Numbered from the stretch's first letter, positions 19,050 to 28,355 are shown. The stretch: 64,000 bases of DNA from Leptolyngbya subtilissima AS-A7 (GCF_039962255.1 NZ_JAMPKY010000008.1:62001-126000), one strand, 5' to 3'. Program-made: numbers and translations. Notes: generated by a model not told the origin, from the letters alone.

Positions 19050-22000
19050 ATGCCTGTGTCTTTATCCAACCCCACCCTTAGCCCCAACTCACCAACAGCC
19101 ACCGTGTTGGGCTGGCTGAAGCAGGCCATGGGGTTGCCCACGGCGGAGCTGCACATCAAGCTGCGGGGCAACATTCTCCACGTACTCTGCGAGACCCCGG
19201 CGGCGCTAGATCAGTCGGCGGTGCTGCTCAAGCTGGTGCGATCGCTGATTGAGGGCGGCGACGACCTGGTGCGCCAGCACTACCCCCAGGTGTATCAGCT
19301 TTACGTCTACAGTCGGCTAGAGGGCAACCCCACCCCTGAATGGACGGCCCCCATCTATCTCAACCGGTTAGAGCGCCACCTAGCCCAGCTGGTGCTCGAA
19401 AACCAGGACGAGGCCGATATCAAGGCCACCCACTCGCTGCTGGAGAAATATAACCAGGGTCAGTCGGCCCGAGGGGTTGAGGGCGGCAGTGGGGCGATCG
19501 TACTGTCGAACCTGAGCCTGGCCCGCAAGGGCGACCCCGAGGCGATCGCCTGGTATCTGAGCGAGACCCTCAGCAGCCTCGACGTTGGGGTGTGGGTCAG
19601 CATTAAGGCCATACCCGGCACCGCCCACCTGCACCGGATGGCGATTCCCGTCGGACTGGCGTCGCGCATCGCTGGCGACGATGGCGAAACCACGGCAGAC
19701 GACCCAGCGGGCACCGACACGACTATCTCTCGGCTGTGGATTCTCTGCGAAGCTACTTATAGTCCCGACCCCTCGCTGATTGCCCACCCCACGGCGGAAC
19801 GGCTGCGGCAGCTTCAGCTCACCCAGTTTAAGGATGCGGTGCTGCTGCTCCAGGTGCGGGGCGAAACCAAGCCCGACTGGAGCCTGCGCATCGACCTCAC
19901 CCCGCCCGAGGAAATGCTGCGGGAGTGGGGCCGCTGGGGCGACACTGATGCGATCGCGCGTCTGCTTTCAGCGGCGGTGGCCAGCTGGCATCTGGGCGTC
20001 ACCGCCGAGCTGACCAACGGCACCCTGCACCTGATCTGCTCACCCCAAAGCGGTGACCACGATACCCAGCAGGCCGAGGGGCTAGCGGCCCAGGAGGCCG
20101 TGCTCGAAGCCCTAACAACGCCCCTCAACGACCTCGCTCCCCAAGGCATTCCCCGGGCCGTGATCTACGGCCAAGCCGGGGCCAACGCTACCCCCGCCTG
20201 GGTGCAGTACCTCGACCTGCCCGCCGCCGAGCACAGCGCCCTGGCTGACACCCCCGAGTACTTGGGCCAGACCGGCGACCTGCCCGCGATCGCCTTCCTG
20301 CTCACCCGGCTGCTCAATCCCAGCCTCGACGACCGCCTGGCCACGGGCGGCCAGCGGGTGCAGCTGCTGCGCCGCGATGGGCTGCTGCACGTCATGGTCG
20401 ACGGCCCGGTGGCCCCTCGCCGCCGTTTGGTGGCCCCACCCATCAACGACTACTTGCACTCCCTCAGCCCCATGGGCATCGAGGGAGTGCGGATTTATGG
20501 GCGGCGATCGGGGCAGTCGCAGCCCGCCTGGACCTTTGGCCAAGACTTTTTGGCCCGCCGCCGCTTGGTGCCCGAGGCCACCCCAGAGTTCACCGCCTCT
20601 GACTCCTACGTCAACGAGCTGCTGGTGCGGCCCGACGGCCCCGTCACCGCCGCCGAAGTCGAAGCCGAGCTAGAGGAAGACGTTGCCCTCAGCCAGTGGG
20701 TGCAAGACGTGTTGGCCCAAGGCCGCCACCTGCTGCTGCGATCGCAGCTGCTGACCAGCGCCACCCCCGACTTGGGCGACGGTGTTGAGAGCCTAGACAA
20801 CCTGGGCCGCTCCGACGGGTTCAAAATTGCCGTCGTGTGGGCGGCAGTAGGGGTCCTCGTCGCCCTTCAGGTGGACTGGCTGCTGGGGCAGATTATCACC
20901 CCGCCGAGCCAGCAGGCCAAGGCCGAAGACATCGCCCCCGCTTTAACCGAGGCTCCTCCGGCGGGTGACCCCTTGGCGGAAGATCTGGCCGAGCTTGACT
21001 GGCCCGGTTCTCAAAACAGCGACAACGGCTGGGGCGAAGGGGGCTTTACCAGCGATTCCAACGGCGACACCGCTGGGGCGCTCGACACCAGCCCCAGCCA
21101 GCCCATCGTCGCCATCAATGACCTGGTCGAGCAGGCGTCGTTCTCCAGTTTTAACAGCGACCAGATGAACGAAAAGCTAGCGCTTTACTACCAGCGCCTA
21201 GAGCAGTCTGGCCCTCCCGACGTGATGATCGTGGGTAGCTCCCGCGCCCTGCGGGGGGTTGACCCCGTAGCCCTGCGCCAGGAGCTAGCCACCATCGGCT
21301 ATGACAATGTCAGCATCTTCAACTTCGGCATTAACGGGGCCACCGCCCAGGTGGTTGACCTGGTGATTCGCCAGGTGCTAGAGCCTGACCAGCTGCCCCA
21401 GCTGATTATCTGGGCCGACGGGGCGCGGGCCTTTAACAGTGGCCGAGTCGATGCCACCTACAATGCCATTGCAGCCTCCCCCGGCTACCGCGAGGTGGCC
21501 AACCGGCGAGCCGAGGAGCTGGAGGCCGTCGCCACCCCCGGTGACCCCACGGCCCCGGGTAGCCCCGAAACTTCAGCTGGGTCGTTGCCCAAGAGCTACG
21601 CCGCTATGGATGAGTGGCTCAGCGGTCGGCTGGCTACGGTCTCGGCGGTGTATGCCGATCGCGAGCGGCTCAAGGGCTGGTTTCAGCAGCGGCTGATGGT
21701 CGCCACCCCCACCCCCCCTGGCTCCAGCGAAGAGGGCCTTGATGCCGCCATGCCCGAGGGCAGCACCATCGACTTCGACGGCTTTTTGGCCCTCTCGGTG
21801 CGGTTTAACCCCGCCACCTACTACCAAGACTTCGCTCGAGTTTCGGGTCGCTACGACGGCGACTACGACAGCTTTCGCCTCGAGGGCCAGCAGGTCGATG
21901 CCTTTGCCAATCTGCTCAGCTTTACCCAGGAGCAGGATATTCCCATCGTGTTCATCAACACCCCGCTCACCGATGAATACCTTGACGACTACCGGCGAGA

Positions 22001-22226
22001 TGCCGAGGCCGAGTTCTTGCAGCACATGCTCAAGCTCTCCACCACCGAGACCGGGTTTCTCTTTCGCGACTTTGCCCAGCTCTGGCCCGATCGCTACGAC
22101 TACTTCTCAGACCCCAGCCACCTGAACCGCTACGGCGCCTATCAGGTCTCTAGCCAGCTGGGCCAAGACCCGCTAATTGCCTGGCCCCGACCCGCCGCTC
22201 CCCCTGCTCCCCCCGCCCTGCCATGA
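19050..22226 (+). CDS. DUF1574-type/SGNH-like protein with four N-terminal repeats and one membrane anchor
   Basis: A 1058-residue protein. Residues ~15-520 contain about four degenerate ~110-residue repeats, each with a (G)DxxAIAxxL helix start, a hydrophobic strand such as LHVLCE, LHLICS or LHVMVD, then a Val/Ile-Tyr strand with ...TPxW. A membrane helix follows (about 592-612, KIAVVWAAVGVLVALQVDWLL). The C-terminal part resembles DUF1574/AlgX-AlgJ-like SGNH domains: VMIVGSSRALRGVDP (about 725-740), NFGINGATAQ, and DPSHLNRYGA near 1020 with the Asp-x-x-His pair. It overlaps the MBOAT gene by 4 bp (ATGA), so the two are surely co-translated. Together they probably acylate an extracellular polysaccharide. 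The polymer is unknown. Confidence 0.8.
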   Translation: MPVSLSNPTLSPNSPTATVLGWLKQAMGLPTAELHIKLRGNILHVLCETPAALDQSAVLLKLVRSLIEGGDDLVRQHYPQVYQLYVYSRLEGNPTPEWTAPIYLNRLERHLAQLVLENQDEADIKATHSLLEKYNQGQSARGVEGGSGAIVLSNLSLARKGDPEAIAWYLSETLSSLDVGVWVSIKAIPGTAHLHRMAIPVGLASRIAGDDGETTADDPAGTDTTISRLWILCEATYSPDPSLIAHPTAERLRQLQLTQFKDAVLLLQVRGETKPDWSLRIDLTPPEEMLREWGRWGDTDAIARLLSAAVASWHLGVTAELTNGTLHLICSPQSGDHDTQQAEGLAAQEAVLEALTTPLNDLAPQGIPRAVIYGQAGANATPAWVQYLDLPAAEHSALADTPEYLGQTGDLPAIAFLLTRLLNPSLDDRLATGGQRVQLLRRDGLLHVMVDGPVAPRRRLVAPPINDYLHSLSPMGIEGVRIYGRRSGQSQPAWTFGQDFLARRRLVPEATPEFTASDSYVNELLVRPDGPVTAAEVEAELEEDVALSQWVQDVLAQGRHLLLRSQLLTSATPDLGDGVESLDNLGRSDGFKIAVVWAAVGVLVALQVDWLLGQIITPPSQQAKAEDIAPALTEAPPAGDPLAEDLAELDWPGSQNSDNGWGEGGFTSDSNGDTAGALDTSPSQPIVAINDLVEQASFSSFNSDQMNEKLALYYQRLEQSGPPDVMIVGSSRALRGVDPVALRQELATIGYDNVSIFNFGINGATAQVVDLVIRQVLEPDQLPQLIIWADGARAFNSGRVDATYNAIAASPGYREVANRRAEELEAVATPGDPTAPGSPETSAGSLPKSYAAMDEWLSGRLATVSAVYADRERLKGWFQQRLMVATPTPPGSSEEGLDAAMPEGSTIDFDGFLALSVRFNPATYYQDFARVSGRYDGDYDSFRLEGQQVDAFANLLSFTQEQDIPIVFINTPLTDEYLDDYRRDAEAEFLQHMLKLSTTETGFLFRDFAQLWPDRYDYFSDPSHLNRYGAYQVSSQLGQDPLIAWPRPAAPPAPPALP

Positions 22227-23704
22227 CCCTGCCCTCCCTGGTCTACGCCCTGTTTTTGCTCAGCGTCGTCGGCGTGTTTTGGACGCTGGAGTCATTGCAG
22301 GCGCGGTTGTGGCTGCTGGTGGTGGCCAGCCTAATCTTCTACGCCTCGATTCAGGTGCAGTATCTGCTGCTGATGGTGGCGGTGCTAATCGTGACGTTTT
22401 TGGTGGGCAATGCGATCGCCGCTCCCCTCGACTGGCGCATTCCCAACCCCCGATGGCAACTGGCTGAACGGGGCTGGAACCAGCGCCGCACTCAGCTGCT
22501 GTGGCTGGGAGTGGGCATCAACGTGGCGCTGCTGCTGGGGTTTAAGTATGCCGAAGGGCTGTTTCGCTGGCTGGGCATTGAGCTGGGCACTGCCCCCGAC
22601 GACACCCTTACCCGCATCATCATGCCCCTGGGGTTGAGCTTCTTTGTCTTTGAGTGCATTGCCTACCTGGTGGACGTGTATCGGGGCTCGCCAGCGGCGC
22701 TCAACTTCTCTGACTTTGCCGCCTACAAGCTCTACTTCCCGAAGCTGATCTCTGGCCCCATCACCCGGTTTCACCCCTTTATCGACCAGGTCGAGCAGCA
22801 GAAGCCGCCGGGCCTCAACACCGCCGTCGAGGGGCTGTGGCTGATCGCCTATGGGGCGATGAAAAAGCTGCTGATTGCCGACCACATCGCCATTTTGGTC
22901 AACCTCAGCTTTGACAACCTGGAGCGGGCGGGTAGCGCCGACATCTGGCTGGCCACGTTTGCCTACGGTCTTCAGCTCTACCTTGACTTCAGCGCCTACG
23001 TCAACATTGCCCGCGGTAGCGCCCTGCTGATGGGCATCAACCTGCCCCAAAACTTCGACGCCCCCTACTTCACCACCAGCCTGGCCGACTTTTGGCGGCG
23101 CTGGCACATCACCCTGGGCGACTGGCTGCGCAATTACCTCTACTTTCCCCTGGGCGGGTCGCGGCGGGGGCTGGTGCGCACCTGCATCAACCTGATGGCG
23201 GTGATGCTAATTGCGGGGGTCTGGCACGGCAACAACTGGGGCTTTTTAATCTGGGGCGGCCTGCATGGGGCGGGTCTGGTGATCCACCGGCTGAGCCTAG
23301 CCTGGGGCAAAGCGGTACCCAAACTCAAGGCGTTTTGGGGCACGCTGCCGGGGACGGGGCTGGGCTGGCTGCTCACCCAGGGGCTAGTGTTCTTTAGCTG
23401 GCTGTTCTTTCGGCTGCCCGAGCCCGATCGCTACACTTTGGCACTACAGCGGCTCTGGGGCACTCCGTCAGACGCGCAGTTTAGTCAGCTGGTCTATTTA
23501 GAATCGCTGGGCTTTACCTTTACGCAACTGCTGCTGCTGCTCTGTAGCGTGGTGGTGCTGATGGCGGGGGCCTACGTGGTCAAGCGGGGGCTCAAGCTAG
23601 AGCTGAGCTGGCCGGTAAAGCTGCTACTGGTGCCGTTGTTTAGCGTGCTGGCCTGGCTGCTGGCCCCGGCGGAGACGTTGCCGTATATTTATTTCGACTT
23701 CTAG
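22223..23704 (+). CDS. MBOAT family O-acyltransferase (AlgI-like)
   Basis: A 493-residue integral membrane protein with about ten hydrophobic helices. It carries MBOAT/AlgI signatures: YKLYFPKLISGPITRF, LYLDFSAYVNIARGSALLMGI, NFDAPYFTTSLADFWRRWHITL, and the catalytic pair H335 (GVWHGNNW) and H348 (LHGAG). In AlgI/PatA/DltB-type systems this subunit moves acyl groups across the membrane for a partner SGNH protein, matching the coupled upstream DUF1574 gene (4-bp overlap). Its product should sit in the cytoplasmic membrane and serve O-acylation of exopolysaccharide or cell-wall glycan. The target is inferred. No further polymer genes are in this operon. Confidence 0.93.
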   Translation: MTLPSLVYALFLLSVVGVFWTLESLQARLWLLVVASLIFYASIQVQYLLLMVAVLIVTFLVGNAIAAPLDWRIPNPRWQLAERGWNQRRTQLLWLGVGINVALLLGFKYAEGLFRWLGIELGTAPDDTLTRIIMPLGLSFFVFECIAYLVDVYRGSPAALNFSDFAAYKLYFPKLISGPITRFHPFIDQVEQQKPPGLNTAVEGLWLIAYGAMKKLLIADHIAILVNLSFDNLERAGSADIWLATFAYGLQLYLDFSAYVNIARGSALLMGINLPQNFDAPYFTTSLADFWRRWHITLGDWLRNYLYFPLGGSRRGLVRTCINLMAVMLIAGVWHGNNWGFLIWGGLHGAGLVIHRLSLAWGKAVPKLKAFWGTLPGTGLGWLLTQGLVFFSWLFFRLPEPDRYTLALQRLWGTPSDAQFSQLVYLESLGFTFTQLLLLLCSVVVLMAGAYVVKRGLKLELSWPVKLLLVPLFSVLAWLLAPAETLPYIYFDF

Positions 23705-23814
23705 GCTGGTGGGGAGTGGAGAGGTTGGAGGGTGGGAGAGTTGGATGGTGGGAGGGTGAAGTTGATGCCACTCGCCAAGGTTGAGAGGAGTTGGAACTGT
23801 CCTACCCAGAGCTG

Positions 23815-24378
23815 ATGGATTTACCGGCTGATCAGCCAATTTTGTATACGTCGCGGTTGGTGCTGCGGCCGTTTGCGCTGGCGGATGTGGCGGCGGTGGT
23901 GGCGCTGGCGGGCGATCGCGCCGTTGCTGAATACACGCTCTCGATTCCTCACCCCTACAGCGAGGCCGAGGCGGAGGAGTGGATTAACCAGCGGCCAGCG
24001 GCTTGGGCAGAGAAGAAAGCGATCAACTACGCTGTTGTGCTGCCTGACGGCGATCTCTGCGGTTCGGTGGGGTTGGGCTTATACCCGGCTTACAACATGG
24101 CAGAGCTGGGCTATTGGATAGGAAAGCCTTACTGGGGTCAGGGCTATGCAACGGAAGCTGGGGCTGCTGTTGTGGATTTTGGGTTTAGCGCCCTGGGGCT
24201 GAACCGCATTAATGCTATACGTTTTGGCGACAACCTGGCCTCGGGCCGGGTGCTGGAAAAGCTGGGGATGGCGCAGGAGGGCTATCGGCGGCGGCAAACG
24301 CCGAAGTGGGGGGTGTATCGCGATGTGGCTCTCTACGGTCTGCTACGAGAGGATTGGGAGAAAGGCAGGGATAGTTGA
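23815..24378 (+). CDS. GNAT family N-acetyltransferase (RimJ/RimL-like)
   Basis: A 187-residue acetyl-CoA-dependent acetyltransferase. It opens TSRLVLRPFALADVAAV, the usual RimJ/RimL start, and carries the acetyl-CoA loop region YWIGKPYWGQGYATEA (about 96-112) followed by FGFSALGLNRINA and the ENxASxRVLEKLG-like segment (DNLASGRVLEKLGM). The ATG at 23815 is preferred; a TTG 8 codons upstream is also possible, but the AG-rich stretch beside it is too close. The G-rich stretch 23705-23770 between the MBOAT stop and this gene holds repeated ggtggga-like motifs. Substrate unknown (ribosomal protein N-terminus or small amine). Confidence 0.88.
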   Translation: MDLPADQPILYTSRLVLRPFALADVAAVVALAGDRAVAEYTLSIPHPYSEAEAEEWINQRPAAWAEKKAINYAVVLPDGDLCGSVGLGLYPAYNMAELGYWIGKPYWGQGYATEAGAAVVDFGFSALGLNRINAIRFGDNLASGRVLEKLGMAQEGYRRRQTPKWGVYRDVALYGLLREDWEKGRDS

Positions 24379-24385
24379 CGCGAAC

Positions 24386-24466
24386 GTAGGGGCGAATGGC
24401 ATTCGCCCTGCAGGGTATCTGGTTGGGTGGCCCTAGACTGGGTGGGGCAAACGGCGTTTGCCCCTA
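24386..24466. repeat. paired dispersed palindromes (GTAGGGGCGAATGGCATTCGCCC and GGGGCAAACGGCGTTTGCCCCTAC types)
   Basis: The first palindrome has arms gggcgaat (24390-24397) and attcgccc (24101 offset removed: 24401-24408) around a ggc loop. The second has arms ggggcaaac (24444-24452) and gtttgcccc (24456-24464), also around ggc, and ends in ctac, complementary to the gtag at the left end. A related 28-bp palindrome with the same GTAGGGGC outer sequence lies at 30715-30742. Confidence 0.7.
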
Positions 24467-24502
24467 CGGGGTGGCGGTTGATGAATTCAGGTGGATTTGC
24501 CA

Positions 24503-24976
24503 CTACATTGCGGCTTCGGCGGGGGCTTTTTTGCGGGGCTGGCGATCGAATCGCTGGCCCAATTCTTCAACCAGGGTGTCAAGGCCGCTGCCGTCGCCGT
24601 GGGCTTTGGCGTGGCGGTAGACCTGAAGGGCGGCGGTAAAGGCGTCGCTGCCGACGGCGGCGAGGGTATCGTCGAGGTCGGCCTGGAGCTGGGCGATCGC
24701 CATGGCTAGCGGGTAGATAGTCTCAAACAGATCTACGTCGCGCTGGAGTTCGGCGATGTCGAAGGAGCGGGGCAAGAAGTCGGGGTGCTGAACGGCGACA
24801 TCGAGGGCTTTTTGCACGAAGGCGCGGCTTTTGTCGCCCATTTTGGGCATGGAGCGTTTGACTTTGGGGGCGACGTCGATGATGAAGGGGAGCTTGGCGC
24901 GGATGGCTGAAATCGCGCCCATGATCTCGTCGCGGGCTTGCGGGGAGAGGGTGGCGCTAATGTAGTTGCTGGTCAT
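24503..24976 (-). CDS. conserved hypothetical protein
   Basis: A 157-residue soluble protein with no family I can name. The start MTSNYISATLS is chosen because GAGAGG lies 10 nt upstream; six codons further up there is a TTG start. The sequence is almost all helical: APKVKRSMPKMGDKSRAFVQKALDVA, DIAELQRDVDLFETIYPLAMAIAQLQADLDDTLAAVGSDAF, then a basic tail ending in RQPRKKAPAEAAM. I have a general memory of similar short hypotheticals in cyanobacteria and other bacteria, without a known role. It lies on the opposite strand to the GNAT gene, with the palindromic repeat pair between their 3' ends. Confidence 0.65.
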   Translation of the reverse strand: MTSNYISATLSPQARDEIMGAISAIRAKLPFIIDVAPKVKRSMPKMGDKSRAFVQKALDVAVQHPDFLPRSFDIAELQRDVDLFETIYPLAMAIAQLQADLDDTLAAVGSDAFTAALQVYRHAKAHGDGSGLDTLVEELGQRFDRQPRKKAPAEAAM

Positions 24977-25119
24977 AAGGTAGGTGCCTCTCAAGATGGT
25001 TTTCCCAAGATTCCCAGCCGCAAATACAAAATCTTTATAGAGATTAGAATTTCTTCTGCACTCGGAGTGAATTTAAGTTTTTCTGGTAGCGCAAGTTGCC
25101 GTTGGTCACGATCAAAAGC

Positions 25120-25305
25120 TTATAACCCTCTTACTTTGCGGTAGATAAGTGCCTCTACCTGAGCGTAGGTGACACCAAGAAACCACTCCAAAAACTGATC
25201 GAGTGAGGCACCATCCTTGAGATTTTCAAAGAGGGCAGCTACGGAAACGCGAGTGTCGAGCAAGACCCAGGCATCGCTCACCTTATCTGGGCTGTCTTCC
25301 AACAT
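25120..25305 (-). CDS. DUF433-like antitoxin-type protein, probably orphan or decayed
   Basis: A 61-residue ORF resembling the DUF433 (VapB-like) family. DTRVSVAALFENLKDGASLDQFLEWFLGVTYAQVEALI matches the family pattern GTRVPVxALFxxLxxGxSLDEFLxxFPxVTxEQ. The N-terminal portion (MLEDSPDKVSDAWVLL) differs from the usual PxIxxGxPVFxGTR start, and the C-terminus is short. A DUF5615-type toxin gene usually follows such genes, but none is visible between here and 24976. It may be a remnant, or a stand-alone regulator. It lies just downstream (minus strand) of the trypsin-NB-ARC-TPR gene. Confidence 0.55.
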   Translation of the reverse strand: MLEDSPDKVSDAWVLLDTRVSVAALFENLKDGASLDQFLEWFLGVTYAQVEALIYRKVRGL

Positions 25306-25373
25306 GTGGCTTAGTGGTCGTATCCATTCGGATTACCTTTTGTCTATTGTAAGTGGGGATGCGGGGCGGCCTG

Positions 25374-28352
25374 TTATTGCCTTTGAACCTGGCGCAACAA
25401 ATCCTGAGTAATGGGGTGGTCAGAGAGGATATGAATTTGCCCAGCGACAATAACAATGCCAACGAAGTCACCTAGGCGGTTGATGGCTTCAATGGTGTAG
25501 GGATGCTCAGCGCCTGAAGTGTGGGCAAAGATCCTAAGCGCCTGCAGAAGCATAGCCTCTACATCAGCGAAGTTATCTTGAGCTACTCTCAACCGCGCCA
25601 GATTGCACAAGCAGATGCCCACAGTAGGATGCTCCTGTCCAAGAACACTTATGCTGATCTGCAACGACTTAGTAGCTAGGGGTTCCGCCTCACCATAGCG
25701 TCCTTGCGACCGATATAGTTCTGCAAGATTGTTCATGCTAATGGCGACATCGGGATGGTCGTCGCCCAAGCGCCGTTGACACAGCATAAGCGCCTTATGG
25801 AAAAGGGATTCGGCCTCTCTGTAGCGCTCTTGCAACCGATATAGATTCGCGAGATTGTTCATGCTGGAAGCGACATTGGGATGGTCGTCGCCCAGGCGCC
25901 ATTGGAGCAGTGTCAGTGCCTTTCGGAAGAGGGGTTCGGCTTCGCTGTAGCGCCCCTGCGACCGATATAGTTCTGCAAGATTGTTCATGCTGGAGGCAAC
26001 ATCGGGATGGTTGTCACCTAAGCGCTGTTGGCGTAGCGTCAGCGCATCGCGGAGGAGGGGTTCGGCCTCGCTGTAGCGCCCTTGCAACTCATATAGACCC
26101 GCGAGATTGTTCATGCTGGTGGCAACATCGGGATGGTCGTCATCCAAAAACCGTTGGCGCAGCATCAGCGCATCGCGGAAGAAAAGTTCGGCCTCACTGT
26201 AGCGCCCTTGAGATTCACACAAATACGCGAGATTGTTCATGCTGGTGGCGACAGTGGGATGGTCGTCGTCCAAGAGTCGTTGGTGCAGCATCAGCGCGTC
26301 GCGGAAGAAGGGTTCAGCCTCGCTGTAGCGCCCTTGAGATTGATATAGAGCCGCAAGATTGTTCATACTGGCGGCGACAGCGAGATGGTCATCGCCAAGA
26401 CGATCGCGCGTTACCATCAAACAATCTTGTAACCAGGGTTCTGCCTGCCCGTAAGCTCCCTGTCCTTGATAAAACCGCCCTAGTCCAATAAATGGCCATC
26501 CTAACGACTCATCGTCTAGCCAATGCTGCCAAGTAGTAGCCGCTTCTGCCAGGTGGGGGATCGCCGCTGTCACTGCCAAGATTTGGTCACGGGTGGGGAT
26601 ATCGGGTATCTGCCGAGCCACTTGCACCGTCGCCTGACAATAGCCCTGCTTTAACGCCTCAGCCCCAGACCACAGCTCCAGCTTGCTGCGAAAAAATTCT
26701 CGAATCAGCTGGTGCAGTTGCAGCTCTACCGGGGCACCACTGGCGCTAGCCACCGTGATCAAACTGCGGTTGATCAACCCCTCATCTCGCCAGTCTTCTA
26801 TCTCATAGGGGTCGGTACCCTCGTACCAGTTCTCTATCCACTCCCAAGGTATAGGGGCCAGGGCAAATAGACAAAGGCGATAGGCGAGTTCTTGGGCTTC
26901 TAGCTCCAGGTCTTGCCAGCTCAGCTCAAAGGCAGCAGCTAGGCTTTCGTGGGCGGCAGTCATGTCTGCCTGGGCCTGAGTTAGGGCTTTGGCATCTAGG
27001 CGCTTGGCATGGAGTTGCTGCTGCATTTTGGCTAGAGTCCACCCCGGCTTGCGGGCCAAAAAACGGCCCACCAGTTCCAAGCCCAGTGGCAGGTAGCCCA
27101 GCCACTCGCACAGGGCTTTGGCGATATCGGGTTCTTGGTCTACGCGTTCATCCCTCACCAACGACCTCAGCAGATCTAGCGATGCCGCCTCACTCAGCAC
27201 ATCGAGCAGCACCATTTGGATGGATGCGCCCAGTTGTAAGCGGGTAGTTAGCAGCACCCGAAAGCGAGATTTCTGCGGCGGCAGGTAGGGTTTAATGGCG
27301 ATGTAAGCAGCATTGTCGTCGGGGCCACTGACGTCATCAATTACTACCAGCACATCGCCATCGCCGGGCCAGTTGCGCCAGCAAAACTGCGCTTGTCGAG
27401 GCAAATCGATATCCGTAGGCATGTTTAGCCCCAGTTGGTCGATTGCATAGTTCACGATTTCGGTGCCAACGTCTTGCTCTTTGGCTTGTAGCCAGCAAAT
27501 GCCACCAGGGTAGATGCCTCGATCGCGCTGTTGCAGGGCGTATCGCAGGGCTAGCTCGGTTTTACCAATGCCCCCCATGCCACGAACAGCGGTAATGGCA
27601 ATGCGATCCGACTGATGGAGCTGGATATGAAGGTTGGTGAGGTCCGTTTCACGACCCACAAACTCTACCGCACCGCTGTGGGGTAGGTTATTGGGGCAAA
27701 CCTTTAGTGGTGAGGGCAGCGTATCGAGATGGTCTAAGAAACGTTGCCACCGTCCATCTTGCTGGTGAAACGCTTGCTGCCAATCGGCTAATACGGGCAA
27801 CCGCTGCATTATTACCGCCGTCTTGACGCCACCACCGCCAAGGCTGCTGTACTCATCTAGCGTAAACTTGGCCATGCCGCAGACCTTTCCGGTTCTGCGG
27901 TTGAGCAGGGCTGCGCCGCTCATCCCCGGCTGCACCTGCCCCTGCTCAAGCATAATGAACGGCGGCTCATCGCCCGTAAAGCCTTCGCACTCTGGCGTTA
28001 CAGGGCGACCATTCTCAAACTCTCTAGCGGGGTAGCCAAACAAATAGAGCTGATCCCCCACCCGTACATCTTCATCATCTAAATAGACACAGGGCAAATT
28101 GTTTTGGGGTGGCTCAATAAAGGTGAGCAATGCCAAGTCAATCTCTGCCCACACCTGCTCTACCTGCGCCTCAGCAAAGTCCTGTATTTGCCGCCAGCGC
28201 ATGGCTATCGGGGCACCCCCCGCCCGACGCACCACATGCTCACAGGTCAGCACCCGGCCCGGTGCCACAAAAAAGCCCGTGCCACATTCACCATTGGCCA
28301 GGGTGAGCTTAACAGTGCAGTCGTGCAGTAGGTCGTAAAGGGTGTCGACCAC
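25374..28352 (-). CDS. trypsin-like protease/NB-ARC ATPase/TPR repeat protein (STAND family)
   Basis: A 992-residue three-part protein. Residues 1-190 are a trypsin-like serine protease with the full triad H39 (LTCEHVV), D72 (EIDLALLTF) and S145 (QPGMSGAALL). Residues ~225-620 form a STAND-type NB-ARC ATPase: P-loop GMGGIGKT (258-265), Walker B DVLVVIDD (333-340), LLTTR (367-371) and a winged-helix/ARC region. Residues 621-956 are eight 42-residue kinesin-light-chain-type TPRs, the middle six nearly identical (MNNLAxLYxSQGRYSEAEPLFRxAL). There is no signal peptide. The gene starts 3 bp after the Trypco1-like gene. The known logic of such proteins is that TPRs sense a ligand, the ATPase oligomerises and the protease is activated. 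A defence or cell-suicide role is therefore likely but inferred. Confidence 0.92.
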   Translation of the reverse strand: MVDTLYDLLHDCTVKLTLANGECGTGFFVAPGRVLTCEHVVRRAGGAPIAMRWRQIQDFAEAQVEQVWAEIDLALLTFIEPPQNNLPCVYLDDEDVRVGDQLYLFGYPAREFENGRPVTPECEGFTGDEPPFIMLEQGQVQPGMSGAALLNRRTGKVCGMAKFTLDEYSSLGGGGVKTAVIMQRLPVLADWQQAFHQQDGRWQRFLDHLDTLPSPLKVCPNNLPHSGAVEFVGRETDLTNLHIQLHQSDRIAITAVRGMGGIGKTELALRYALQQRDRGIYPGGICWLQAKEQDVGTEIVNYAIDQLGLNMPTDIDLPRQAQFCWRNWPGDGDVLVVIDDVSGPDDNAAYIAIKPYLPPQKSRFRVLLTTRLQLGASIQMVLLDVLSEAASLDLLRSLVRDERVDQEPDIAKALCEWLGYLPLGLELVGRFLARKPGWTLAKMQQQLHAKRLDAKALTQAQADMTAAHESLAAAFELSWQDLELEAQELAYRLCLFALAPIPWEWIENWYEGTDPYEIEDWRDEGLINRSLITVASASGAPVELQLHQLIREFFRSKLELWSGAEALKQGYCQATVQVARQIPDIPTRDQILAVTAAIPHLAEAATTWQHWLDDESLGWPFIGLGRFYQGQGAYGQAEPWLQDCLMVTRDRLGDDHLAVAASMNNLAALYQSQGRYSEAEPFFRDALMLHQRLLDDDHPTVATSMNNLAYLCESQGRYSEAELFFRDALMLRQRFLDDDHPDVATSMNNLAGLYELQGRYSEAEPLLRDALTLRQQRLGDNHPDVASSMNNLAELYRSQGRYSEAEPLFRKALTLLQWRLGDDHPNVASSMNNLANLYRLQERYREAESLFHKALMLCQRRLGDDHPDVAISMNNLAELYRSQGRYGEAEPLATKSLQISISVLGQEHPTVGICLCNLARLRVAQDNFADVEAMLLQALRIFAHTSGAEHPYTIEAINRLGDFVGIVIVAGQIHILSDHPITQDLLRQVQRQ
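25485..26492 (-). repeat. eight 126-bp tandem TPR-coding units
   Basis: Eight consecutive 42-codon TPR units; the middle six (about 25611-26366) are highly similar in DNA as well as protein. This suggests recent duplication or gene conversion and easy change in unit number. Confidence 0.85.
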
Positions 28353-28355
28353 GGG

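Noticed and set aside
22385-23107. 240-residue minus-strand ORF
   Set aside because: Antisense to the MBOAT gene; rich in Val/Gly/Gln from reverse reading of a GC-rich membrane protein gene.
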